NCBI GenBank assembly: GCA_916613615.1
Contig: OU744732.1
Coordinates: forward strand, 56,814,727-56,878,726
Source of the DNA: Steromphala cineraria
Lineage: Eukaryota > Mollusca > Gastropoda > Trochida > Trochidae
DNA length: 64,000 nucleotides
Reading direction: 5' to 3'
The position numbers and the translations under genes are program-made. The notes under the pieces are model-generated. The model saw nothing but the letters and a program-made list of their open reading frames with translations, made no database searches and was not told where the DNA came from. This document shows positions 48,305 to 59,860 of this stretch, one piece after another. Each line of letters opens with the position of its first letter. Positions within the stretch are counted from its first letter, which is position 1.

Positions 48305-48905
48305 AATGATAATAATAATATTAATAAATTCCATCCTGTAAGGTTGCTCAGTGGTGCTGTACAGAAATAATTGTGAGAGTTTCTGTGACATACATATAGT
48401 TAAAAGTCAAATGCGAGCTGGAATAGGTGTGTCTTTTCAAGACTCTTGAATTTGACTTTGTCAGAAACGGTCCTTATTGACAGAGGTAGTTCGTTCCACA
48501 GTTTGGGAGCAGAGGCAGAGAAAGCCCGATCACCCATTGATGTCTTAGTGAGTGGGACAGTCAACCGAAGGGAGAGATAGGGGCCATCGTAAATACTGTT
48601 ATGTGTCAGAAGAAGAATCTTGTACTGAATCCTGAATTTCACAGGCTGCCAGAGAAGTGTTAGTATTATGTGTTACATGCTCTGTTCGTCATGTGCGAGT
48701 TACCACTCGCTGCATTCTGTATTCGCTGTAACTTTGTGATCAGAGAGGAAGAGATATGGAAGAGGAGGGAATTCCAAGCCTTGACGTAACAACATCAAAT
48801 GTTTTGAAGTTTCATAATCAAGCATATGTCGTATCTTCTTGATGTTGTGGATTTGGAAGAAGAAAGCTTTGTTTAAGTTCTTGACATGCTGTTCATAGGA
48901 CATGC
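48305..48905 (-). pseudogene. 3' fragment of a second LINE type
   Basis: On the minus strand, 48700-48903 reads YEQHVKNLNKAFFFQIHNIKKIRHML. After a gap, 48400-48642 reads a conserved LINE C-terminus (KILLLTHNSIYDGPYLSLRL, then GDRAFSASAPKLWNELPLSIR and a final THLFQLAF before the stop). These are hallmark ends of L2/CR1-like ORF2 proteins. The intervening codons and everything upstream are missing. An AAT-type tract at 48306-48330 marks the 3' end, as is usual for these LINEs. Confidence 0.85.
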
Positions 48906-49328
48906 TGGTTTAAATAATCTATTACAATACCCATTACTCTTTAAGGTAAGTCGTCTCGTTAAATATGTTTTCAATCATTTCTGTTATGTATTATTAAGAG
49001 GTGACATGCCGCAATGGAAATAAGAAATTTATTAGGGAATTAATTTTTTTTGTCAAAAACAACTACATGTATGACCATGTACATGTAAATGCGAATAATG
49101 TAACTTACAATCCAATTTGACAATTCAACCCCGTCAGGAAATGGAAATTGGGGAATAATTCAATGACTTCCTACCTTTCTTCAGTTCCCAATGCCTGAGA
49201 GAATACAGTTTACTCTTAATCTGAATATTATACAGTCAAAGTATCTACTGCGAAGATGTTGTTCTATTGATTGACTGTTATTACACATGAACCGCAACGC
49301 GATAATTCGACTCTGAAATGCACCTTAA

Positions 49329-49680
49329 AGGGGAAGTAGTACGTTTTTATGGGGAATATAAAGTGAATTCAGGAAATTGAAAATAAATGGTTCCAATTGA
49401 AAGACAATGTATTTTAACTCAATGACGCAGTACTAATTCAACTTTATAACGTAAAGTTTAGCCATGTGATTCCCTTTTCTTACACAAAATGAATTAAAGG
49501 TGTTCACACAAAATGGCCGCCAAAGGATTTTATGTGAATCTTCATACTTTGTCCTCTGACTATGGATAATTGACTCATGTAATGTGATTTTTGACACTTT
49601 CAATTTAATACATTTAGCATTAACTTACATCAGTGAAATATTTGAAATATAAAGTTATCAAAAAACGTGCTACTGCCCCT
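49329..49680. mobile_element. Kolobok-like MITE (TTAA target), 352 bp
   Basis: The inverted repeats are AGGGGAAGTAGTACGTTTTT at the left and the complement of AGGGGCAGTAGCACGTTTTT at the right, with TTAA on both sides (49325-49328 and 49681-49684). Copies A (8647-8650, CACCTTAAATAACTAG) and B (20766-20769) have the empty site. It is non-coding. Older partial relatives are at 7380-7563 and 19435-19610, so the family has been active more than once. Kolobok elements use TTAA and often start with a G-run. piggyBac is the alternative. Confidence 0.82.
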
Positions 49681-52600
49681 TTAAATTACTGGTTCATTAT
49701 CAGGTGTTCTGTCAATTAAATGTTGAATGTCCAGCAAGGTAATAACAAGGGATTAAATGAAACGAACTCAGGGTATTGATTTTCTAAGCTCTTAGTGCTA
49801 AGATAGGCGTAGGCCAATCTTAACATGTGGCCTTTTACAACCTTGTGAGAAGGGGACACACTACCAACTAAGCTTCATAAGTAAAACTATACTGGGGGTT
49901 GGCATATTTGTTAATATTGATCTCTAAGTGGAGAGTTGGTTGCATGCCTGCAAGCTAATCCACTTTAGACCAGACAGGTTAAAGAGAAATCCGTTTGAAC
50001 TCAGATCTTTGATAATATGTCATAGGCAATAGACTGTCCTTGTGACATTTATGGTCTACTACATCTGACTATTTCTAGAAAGCTATATAATGTTCTAACA
50101 AGTATGTACTTGTCCATCACAATGAAACTTCCAACATTGAAATTAGTGTAATGTGCCCTGCTTAAAGGAAAGGGACATTTGACAAAAAAATACAAAGGGA
50201 CAAAAATACTGAATTGTATATCGTCTGTGAAACAAGTTCAGACTTTCAATAGGAATTAGGACAAACTTCCTGAAAATTTGACTTCTATGCTGAAGAGTGT
50301 TGTCTAAACATAATTTCGAATTCAAAATTGGTTTGATGTCAACGCTATTTCTCGAATAAACAAATCTGTGATTTAAAAGGCATTTGATAAATATTATGCC
50401 ATATGCTTCAAATATGATAAACCAAAATAAAAATAAATATAATAATTATTGATATGAAGAATATGAAATTATCATAATCAAAATTATGAAAAAAATTATA
50501 AGAATGTATAATGAATATTTTATTTGTTTTAAATGTGTTATGTTTCACTTATAAAACCGTTCATTCATATCATTTTACAAACAAAGATAGATGACTATTC
50601 TTACATGTATCTGTAACACATAGGTAAAATATTCAATGTCATTGATCCTTAGCCCCGATTCATGCATAAAATCGCTGCATAAACATTTTTAAAGCATTAA
50701 TTATCACCCCACGTTAAAATCCAGTCTAATCAAAATCATTTGACGTTCTTTCAAGGTTCATCCAATTTTAAATGGATTGCATGGTAAGAATATGCAGTAT
50801 TTTGAGACAAAATGGCAATTCAAATGCTCTTTTTTTACAATTAGCACCATTCATGCCAATAAGCATAAATTTTAGACAATTTTTGAAACGAGTCTCGCTC
50901 TTGCTACACTATTTGCAGAAAACAATAAGGATGTCAAAATCTTAAAGAACCTCTCTTTTGATCTTTTTCAATCTATAATCAAATTTTGAGGAATATTTGG
51001 CAGTAACGAATTGACGTATTTGATGTTTGATGCTAGAACAGAGACGTTGGAAACAGAAATAATGTCATTTCGATTACTTTTGTACTGATTAGTTTTCTTT
51101 ACTGCCGTTGAAGTTTAGATTCTCAATTTCAATTGTTATTGTATTTCAGGATAAAGTAGGTTAATTGTTTTTTTTGTTAGTCATAATATTGGATCAGGCA
51201 ATACAGTGTTACATATACGTTGTAACTCTCTTACACCTGAATAGAATATTTGTCAGAACAGACTTAGTAATTACTGTGTTGCATGGGATACAAACCACAT
51301 AACGGAGATTTATAAAAAAATATTTCTGAAAGTAAACATAAATAGACGCATTAAGATTAACCTAAATTTAGATCAATCAATTATTAGCAATCACAGCATA
51401 TGCTTATGATTTGGAGTTTGTGCTGTGTTTAGCTATCTGAGATCATCTATTGTGTTGTAACCAAATCTAACTGCCTTGTCGATCATGTCTTTGAACAAGA
51501 TATAAGCGCTCAATTCATAATTGGAAGGTACAATTTTCAAATAAACTTCCAAAAACTACATACGCCAACATCACCTTGTCAAGTAATTTACCTATTGCAA
51601 TTTTCAGTATTTATTAAATCACTAAATAAACCGATTAACCTGCAGTGATACTTGTAATTGTCATTCAGTTCCTTCTGACAAATGACATCATTATCAATAA
51701 AGAGCATAGTCTCTTTAAAGTAATTTTGTCAATTGCACAATGACAGGTAAAATATCTGATGTTTCAAGATAAACTTTACTTGCCTCTTGATATTGTCCAA
51801 CAAATCAAGTCAATCAAGAGCTGAAAGAGTCATCAAAGACAGTACGAAATATCAACTGACAGTTATATTGAGTTCTAAATGTTCAAACATGCTAAGATCA
51901 AAGGTTTAATTTTTGTCAACTGCTTTAGTGTATTTAATTCGTTAATCTATAAAGTGCATTATTTTCTCTTTTTTTTTCAAATTAGTGTAGTGTTTGCCGG
52001 AATTCACAACAGGAGAGAAGCCCCGAATCAACAGGATTTAACTTTCTCTTGTCACTTCTCCATAACCACAGTGAAATTAGCAATTTAGTAAGAATTGGTG
52101 ATCTTGAACTTTTACCTTATTTTTGGCGTGTCAAAAGAATACCCAGTATTATAATTAACAGCTAGCTAACATAAGATCTCAAAAACCTATTTCTAGTATT
52201 TGGTGCCCTAAAAAGTAAACCAATCAATGATGACTTTTCATTCGAAATGACAATTTTGTTATGGAAGAAAGGTTGATAGTTAAGATAAAACATGTTCTGA
52301 AGATGGCCTGACAAAACAGTTTCCGGTCTGGATAATTTTACATAATTGATTTTAACCAACCAAGAGCCTGATTCTTATCGAGTTATCTTGTTTATGTGGA
52401 TGATTTTTAAAGTCGTGATCTTGACCTGTGAACATGTATTAAATGTACAAATTAATGTTCAATAAACTTTCCAAAAAAGTCTGATTTCAAAATCTTATTA
52501 GGTAAATATTACAATATTCATATCTCGTGACCTTGACAATTCACAATCAAAGTCACACAAACAATTTTCTCTTTTCATTTGATATGACGATCATGGCTAT

Positions 52601-52756
52601 TCATTTTCAAAAATTGATCCTTGGAAATGTTGAATGACACGCTTAACCAATAGGGATATATATTGTTAGTGATAATGCAATGATATCGTCTTTTCTGACT
52701 TCCTTGGGGATATTGTAGACAAAATATGTCAGTTAAAATCTAAGTAATAAACATTT

Positions 52757-52813
52757 CTCTCTCCTCTCTCTCTCATCTCTATCTCTCTCTTATATTTCTC
52801 TCTCACTCTCAAT
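52757..52813. repeat. CT-rich microsatellite
   Basis: An imperfect (CT)n tract of about 57 bp. A longer one lies at the same unit position in F (58514-58633), so its origin predates the E/F duplication. Confidence 0.9.
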
Positions 52814-53758
52814 TTCAGCCATTGGTTGGTCAGAAACAAATGTTATGTACCATATATAGACAAGATTGCATGTTTATTTTTGACAAACTGCACTGCTTTT
52901 TTAGGCATTTTCTATTAAGTCCATTAAGTTGACTCCTACATATATTGCGTGATATGTCAATATAATGTGAAGTTGATTTTAGATGTATGGTAAAACGATA
53001 TCCTTCAACTAAATTGAAAGAACAAAACAAGGTTTTCATATCATTTGAGGCCTGTGAGTGTATGATATTGTTGTAGCCACTTTACGGTTATCCTTTCTTC
53101 CTAACGTATAACAACTTTTACTAAACTACGACGTCTGTGTTAACTGTGAGTTTGAAAGACATTGTATCACGTTCACCAAATAATTAAAGTAATGACAAGA
53201 AAGTGAAATTGCCACTTATTTCAAGACAATCTCTTTCTAATCAACACAGAGATTTTCAACAAACATACCGTATAACCATGTAAATATATTTTTCTTCTCT
53301 GAGAAAATAAAATATACACTGAAATAGGAGCATGCAGTTTTTGAAAGATATGTACCATATCATTTTGACAGTGATAATGCGTTTAAGAAAGAGATGTTTT
53401 CCTTTTTAATTTGTAATGCATTTTAAGGTAAAAAATAACTAAACTAACGACTCTTATCATGACGCTGAATTAAATCTAAAAACAAGTATGTACAGTGACC
53501 CAAATAACTGTTGACAGACTACCTGCATCCGAAGCAAACATTGTTTCTATCGGTTTCAACCTTTCTAACTGGGTTGAGATTTAAGGGAATGTAGCAAACT
53601 CTCAAATCATCGAATTTGATGTGACATGCGGGATAGTTGATAAAAAAGGAGAGAGTGGGATATAGAGATGCTTAATTACTTTATCTCTGTACTACTGCTA
53701 TTTCAGATCAACAAGGGTTTGTTATGAAGCATGCTATGTCAACCTTTTCTCTTTTCAG

Positions 53759-53820
53759 TTATCCCTTCTGGTTAAACAGAAATTGCACAGGCCTTGACAA
53801 CCTTCATTTGTTTGTTAAAT
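53759..53820 (+). other. Candidate micro-exon, copy E
   Basis: The acceptor CCTTTTCTCTTTTCAG is followed by 62 nt and a donor GTTAGT. One frame reads YPFWLNRNCTGLDNLH. Copy F has the same frame (59226-59290, YPFWLFRNGTGLDNLHVF), but its donor is lost. It is the best-preserved small exon-like block of the unit. Confidence 0.3.
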
Positions 53821-55220
53821 GTTAGTGATAATTAAAAGTGATAGATAAATACAATCAGAAGCTTGACAACAGAATTGATATATTCATGGAAAGGTGTTAT
53901 TTTATATCTGCTCAAAACGCAACTTATGCCATTCTCATATACGAAATAGATATGCATATCATATGTAGCTAGTGAGCAATTTGTACAAGTTTAAACACTG
54001 CGATGCACATCAATATTTATGTTCATGCAATGCTTCGATTCAAAGGAAGTCCTTTCATTAGAATATTTTTTTCAAAACATATATATTCATATTGTTGCTT
54101 TAGGAAGATGTAATTGTCAAGCACATGTGACTCTTATGATGCTTAGTTGAATCATTCACAAAAACAATAATAAATACATTGTATGTTTTCATGCATATCT
54201 TTATTCAAATCATCAAAAGGTAAATAATAAATTTCCCTATCCTACCTCTGTATTATGAGTGGTTTTGTTTTTTTAATAAGATTTCTATAACTAGTACCTT
54301 GATGATCACAAATCTTATATTTCCATGTGTATTGTTTGGATTGCATTAATATTCTTTTCTAAAGGGACGGTTTCATGATATCACAAGTCTTGTCCTGACG
54401 AAATGAGCCATCCTGTATACATAGAAATCAAGTAGATGAAAGGAAGAATAGTTAAAAACAGGGAAAAAATGATAACAATGAAGAAAGTTACCAAAAGATA
54501 AATCATTTAATCTAACTGAAAAATTAAGAATATTGCTGTTGTTAAATCAACTTTAATTCTTAATTCTTTAATTAATATGCAGTTTGATATATCAATATAT
54601 CATGGTTTCAACGTTCAACATTTTTTTCTGTGTTTCATTATACTATTTCATTACCTGAGTTGTAAAAGACAACAAATTGTCAAGTGTGCGCTTATTTTCT
54701 ATAAACTGATAACATAATATCTGGCGGAGAAACCTCACCTGAAGATTATATAATACAAGAATTATCGGAGTAATTGTAGCCATGGAAAAAGTTATTAAGC
54801 CTATCTATATATGAACATAATCAACTTAAAGCAATAAAACTCGCCTTTTATTAGAAACATGAGATACCGAAGCTAGTTCAAACCTGTTAATTGTAGAGTA
54901 AACAAGATAATAGGACTCATTTCATTAATTTTTTTGAATTGGAGAGGCAAAACAGTTTTATGTTGGCGGAGATAATATGTAAATGTCATTTCCCAACTAA
55001 TACTCAAGGCAGATACAGTGTATTATCATTTTGAACTTTATTACCCTCAGAGTTGCCATCTCAAATATCACCATGATCATTTTAAGGTTCATTATATTAC
55101 AGAGATACGATAGAATAATGAACTTATTTTCGTCATCTCTTCTTTTAACGTTCAAATAAACATAGGATTTTTCGCAGAACAATAACAAATTGACATTTGA
55201 AAAGTATGGATATTTCACGT

Positions 55221-55264
55221 GGAGACCGTGGACGTAGTGTAAACGGAGCATTACTGACTTACAA
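55221..55264. other. Junction between truncated copy E and copy F
   Basis: A short stretch (ACCGTGGACGTAGTGTAAAC) matches neither unit copy. Unit E stops before it, and F resumes after it at a phase equal to 51235. Confidence 0.5.
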
Positions 55265-55971
55265 GGCAACTGAATAGAACATCTGTCAGAACATACTTAG
55301 TAATTACTATGTTGCAAGGGATACAAACCTCATAACGGAGATTTATAAGAAATATTTCTGAAAGTAAACAAAAGTAGACGCATTAAGATCATGACTATTT
55401 TTCTTAACCCAAATTTAAATCAATCAATTATTAGTAATCACAGCATATGCTTAAGATTTTGAGTTTGTGCTGTGTTAATATATCTAAGATCATCTATTGT
55501 GTTGTAACCAAATCTAACTGCCTTGTCGATCATGTCAAAATTGAAATGTACAATTTTCAAATAAACTATATACGCCAACATCACCTTGTCAGGTTCTTTA
55601 TCTATTGCAATTTTCAGTATTGATTACGTCACTAAAAAACCGATTAACCTGCAGAGATACTTGAAAATGTCATTCAGTTCCTTCTGACAAATGACATCAT
55701 TATCAACAAAGAGCAAAGTCCCTTTTAAAATATTGTCAATTGCACAATGACAGGTAAAATATCTGATGTTTCAAGATAAACATTTTTTGCCTCTTGATCT
55801 TGTCCAACAAAACAAGTAAATCAAGAGCTGAAAGATTCATCAGAGACAGGAATTTAATATAAATTCTCAATGTTCAAGCATGCTGAGATCAAAGGTTTAA
55901 TTTTTGTCAACTGGTTTAGTGTATTTAATTTGTTAATCTATAAAGTGCATCATTCTCTTTTGTCCGAACTA

Positions 55972-57505
55972 CACTCGCGATCAAAAGAAAGTATAGGTCC
56001 ACTTCATATACCCATAAAATAAAAACAAAAGACGATATTTAAGTTCCGTAAATTGGATTATATTAAGCAATCAGATGACAATGATTTACAGAAACAAACT
56101 GCATTGGTTGATTCCATTGATCGACTGTATAGTCAGTGAATCACATAGGGGGTCAAAATTCAATAATTTAATGTCTCTCTATTGTCTGTTGAGAAGCCAC
56201 AAACGATCTTTGCTATTGTCAATAACGCGTATGACCTCCTGGAGCGTCAATACAGGCCCTGACACGTCTCCTCATCGACATGGTCAAACGTCGGATGACG
56301 GCCCCTGGTATCTGTTGCCATTCTTCTCTGAGAGCGCGAACAAGTTCCTGTCGGTTTTGTGGAACGGGTCTACGGTTCCTTATCTGCCTGTTGAGGTGAT
56401 CCCACAAGTGTTCTATTGGATTTAAGTCTGGGGAACAGGCAGGCCACTGGAGAACATTGACGTTGTTTTGTTGCATCACGTTAACTGTGGCTCGTGCAGT
56501 GTGGGGTCTTGCGTTATCATGCTGGAATATGATACCCTGGCGTTGTGCTTGCAGAAAAGGGAATACAACTGGCTGCAGAACTTGTTGAACGTATTGCTGT
56601 GCATTCAGGTTTCCATTTATAATGACGAGTTGAGTTTTGACGTCCCCACAGATACCGCCCCACACCATCACACCACCACCGCCATAACGATGAACTTGTT
56701 GGACACATGGACGAGCAAAACGTTCACCACGGCGCCTCAAGACCATCTGTCTTCCATCATTATGGTACAGACAGAAACGACTCTCATCTGTAAAATAAGA
56801 CACGCCTCCAGTTCCATGCTTGCCATCTGTACACTCGCCTTGCCCATTGGAGTCGGTTACGTCGGTGTCGAGGGGTCAAGGCCATCGCTCGGTAAGGTCG
56901 GTGTGCCCGAATACCTACTGTACGCAATCTTCTTGACACTGTGTGTCTACTGATACGATTGCCGAATGCCGTTGTCGCTGTTTCCGTTGCCGTTACGAAG
57001 CGATTTCGGAGGTGAATGGTCCGGATGAACTGGTCTTCTTGTGGCGTGATCACACGTGGTCTGCCACTTTGGGGTCTGTCTTGGGTCCGACCAGCCTGTC
57101 TGTAACGTTGAAGAAGCCTGGAGACTGTCAGTGTCGTGCAATCGAACGTCCGAGCAATGTGGACTTGTGTAGCCCCCATCTCCGCCATGCCAATAGCTCT
57201 CTGTCGTTCTTCCTGTGTCAATCGTGCCATTCTTTTTGTGTGTTTTCAGTTGGTTTGATCCTACGGTATTCAGCAGTGCCATTTATACCAGTTTTCGGCA
57301 CATACATTTCATGCATTTGCATTTAAACACAATTCACGATTTTTCCGTTTGTTTTATTCCACAACAACCTTGGTTGCGTTTTTGCGATGTGAATTATGTT
57401 TCTGAAGGCTTACCATCATATTCATAATCACTAACGATGGATATCATAAGAAACTTTCAATTTCTATCAAATTGAAAAACCTATACTTTCTTTTGATCCG
57501 GAGTG
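55972..57505 (-). mobile_element. Second Tc1/mariner transposon (1534 bp)
   Basis: The inverted repeats are CACTCGCGATCAAAAGAAAG at 55972 and the complement of CACTCCGGATCAAAAGAAAG ending at 57505, with TA outside (55970-55971 and 57506-57507). Copies D (near 37727) and E (near 51983) show the uninterrupted site. This is a different Tc1 family from the one at 26409-33879, in both terminal repeats and transposase. Confidence 0.95.
56219..57230 (-). pseudogene. Tc1-like DD34E transposase with one-base frameshift
   Basis: The ATG at 57228-57230 starts MARLTQEERQRAIGMAEMG. An N-terminal helix-turn-helix pair and the GRPRV hook come first. The catalytic core has FTDESRF, QHDNARPH and PDLNPIEHLWD with 34 residues between the last Asp and Glu, then a GGHTRY end and a stop at 56219-56221. 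The frame breaks near 56792-56795: an extra T in TTATTTTACAG shifts reading just before the first catalytic motif, giving a premature TGA. Otherwise it is full length at about 335 residues. A single lesion and near-identical terminal repeats suggest a fairly young but non-autonomous copy. A sequencing error could also explain one base. Confidence 0.93.
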
Positions 57506-58513
57506 TAGTTTAGTGTTTGACGGAATTCACAAAAGGAGAGAAGCCCTGGCAATTGTCTGACTCCGTTTCCAGTTTAGTTAATTCTGCATAATTGATATTT
57601 ACCAACCAAGAGCCTGATTCTTATCGAGTTATCTTGTTTACCTAGATCATTTTTAAAGTCGTGACCTTGACCTTTGATCTTAAGAGTGAACATGTATTAA
57701 ATGTTGAAGTTATTATTATAATCAATAAATATTATTCTGATTTTAAAACCTAATTTAAAGGTTAATATTACAATATTCATATCTCGTGACCTTGACAATT
57801 CATAATCAAAATCACACAAACTATTTTCTCTTTTCATTTGATATGACGATCATGGCTATTCACTTTCAAAACATGATCCTTGGAACAATTGATTGGCATG
57901 TACTTCAACTTATCTTAACACTTTTATATCTATCTAAGATTCACAGGTTACATGACATAATTTGTATTTGTGTTGAAAACCTTGTATCGATTCTATTTGA
58001 AGTTGATACATAGACAAGTGCAAAAAAGTTATTTTGCAGAAATAATTTTCAATCCTTTTCTCTTTAATATTATCATCTTCGAGATTTGTCACTAATGATT
58101 GATTCTATAACTTTACTTTAACTCACTCGCACATAACACATATATACATTAAGCTTTCCTATTTTACATTTGATCATATATGTCACGAAATGTGACTATT
58201 TCATTGCTGTATGAATAATGTCGGTGAAACCAATTTATGTGACTTATAATTATATATTGAACAGTCAGTTCCATCAATTTTGCTTTATCAGAGAACATTT
58301 ATGTATCTCAAATGATATCTTTTAAGTTCAATTTCTATGCGCACTGTTTTTCATAATGGCAATAGTCTCCATAAAGAAAGAAATATGTTTAACACGCTTA
58401 ACCAATAGGGATATATAATGTTAGTGATAATGCAATGATATCCTCTTTTCTGACTTCCTTGGGGATATTGGTGACAACATGTTGTGGTTAAAATCTAAAT
58501 AATAAACATTTAT

Positions 58514-58633
58514 CTCTCCTCTCTCTACCTCTCTCTTACTCATCTCTGTCTCTCACTAATACTCCTCTCTCTCTCTCTCTTTCTCTTTCTCTCTCTGTCT
58601 CTCTACCTATGTCACTCTCTCTCTCTCTCTCCA
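58514..58633. repeat. CT-rich microsatellite, copy F
   Basis: An imperfect (CT)n and CTCTNN tract of about 120 bp. It matches the position of 52757-52813 in E but is twice as long. Confidence 0.92.
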
Positions 58634-59225
58634 ATCATATGTTGCACCAAACGTAGAGAACATTGCATGTGTATTTTTAACAAATTTCACTGCTTTTTTA
58701 GGCATTTTCCATTTAGTCCATTAAGTTGACTCCTACATATGTTGCGTGATATGTCAATATAATGTGAGGTTGATTTTTAGATGTATGGTATAACGATATC
58801 CTTCAATTGAATTGAAAGAACGAAACAAGGCTTTCATATCATTTGAGGCCTGTGAGTGTATGATATTGTTGTATCTACTTTACGGTTATCATTTCTTCCT
58901 AGCGTATAACAACTTTTAGAAAACTAGGATTTCTGTGTTAACTTTGTGTTTTAAAGACACTATATCACGTCCACCAGGTAATTAAAGTAATGACAAGAAA
59001 GTGAAATTGCCACCAATTTCAAGACAACCCTTAATCAACACAAAGATTTCCAACAAACATACAGTATAACCATGTAAAATATTTTTTCTTCTAATGTGGG
59101 ATAGATGATAAAAAAGGAGAGAGTGGGATATAGAGATGCTTAATTACTTCATCTTTGTACTACTGCTATTTCAGATCAACAAGGGTTTATTATAAAGCAT
59201 GCTATGTCAACCTTTTCTCTTTTCA

Positions 59226-59290
59226 ATTATCCGTTCTGGTTATTCAGAAATGGCACAGGCCTTGACAACCTACATGTGTTTGTTCAATGC
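59226..59290 (+). other. Candidate micro-exon, copy F
   Basis: This is the counterpart of 53759-53820. The frame is open and extends beyond the exon edge because the donor GTTAGT has become GCCAGG, and the acceptor has become TTTTCAA. It is probably not spliced in this copy. Confidence 0.2.
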
Positions 59291-59860
59291 CAGGGATCAT
59301 TAAAAGTGATGTATCAATACAATCAGAAGCATGAAAACAAAATTGATATATTCATGGAAAAGTGTGCTGTTTTATATCTGCTCATAAAGCAACATATGCC
59401 ATCCTCATATATGTAGCCAGTGAGCGATTTGTACACGTTTTAACACTGCAATGCACATCAATACTCATGTTCATGCAATGCTTCGATTCACAGGAAGTCC
59501 TTTCCTTGGAATATTTGGATGTAAATGTTTGCTAATATACTTTTTTTCAAAACATATCTATTCATATTGTTGCTTTAGGAAGACGTAATTGTCAAGCACA
59601 TGTGACTCTTGTGATGCTTAGTTGAATAATTCCCAAAAACAAAAATATATACATTGTACATTATATGTTTTAATGCATATCTTTATTCAAATCATCAAAA
59701 GGTAAATCATAAATGTTCCTATCCTACCTCTGTATTTTGAGTTGTTTTGTTTTTTCAATAACATTTATATTACTAGTACCTTAATGATCACAGATCTTAT
59801 ATTTACGTGTGTATTGCATTAATATACTTTTCTGACTGGATGGTTTCATGATATCACAAG

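Larger units (their letters stand above)
36691..50755 (+). repeat. Array unit copy D (heavily rearranged)
   Basis: D begins at a phase equal to about 22225 in C (GGACTTTGGTA...TATTTTTACTCA) and ends at the unit boundary (GACGTTCTTTCAAGG), directly followed by copy E. It contains a local tandem duplication, a LINE insertion, an inverted segment, and a piggyBac-like and a Kolobok-like MITE, which swell it to 14 kb. Array identity is lower here than between B and C. Stretches 40270-40900, 42880-43400 and 47600-48300 are only weakly recognisable, and I see no gene in them. Confidence 0.75.
50756..55220 (+). repeat. Array unit copy E (truncated)
   Basis: E starts in register with base 1 (50761, CCAAT...GCATGGTAAGAATATGCAG) directly after the D unit end. 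It runs to an element near TGGATATTTCACGTGGAGACC (about 55205) and then jumps to copy F, so most of the second half of the unit is absent. It carries a CT microsatellite not found at the equivalent place in A. No gene is seen. Confidence 0.78.
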
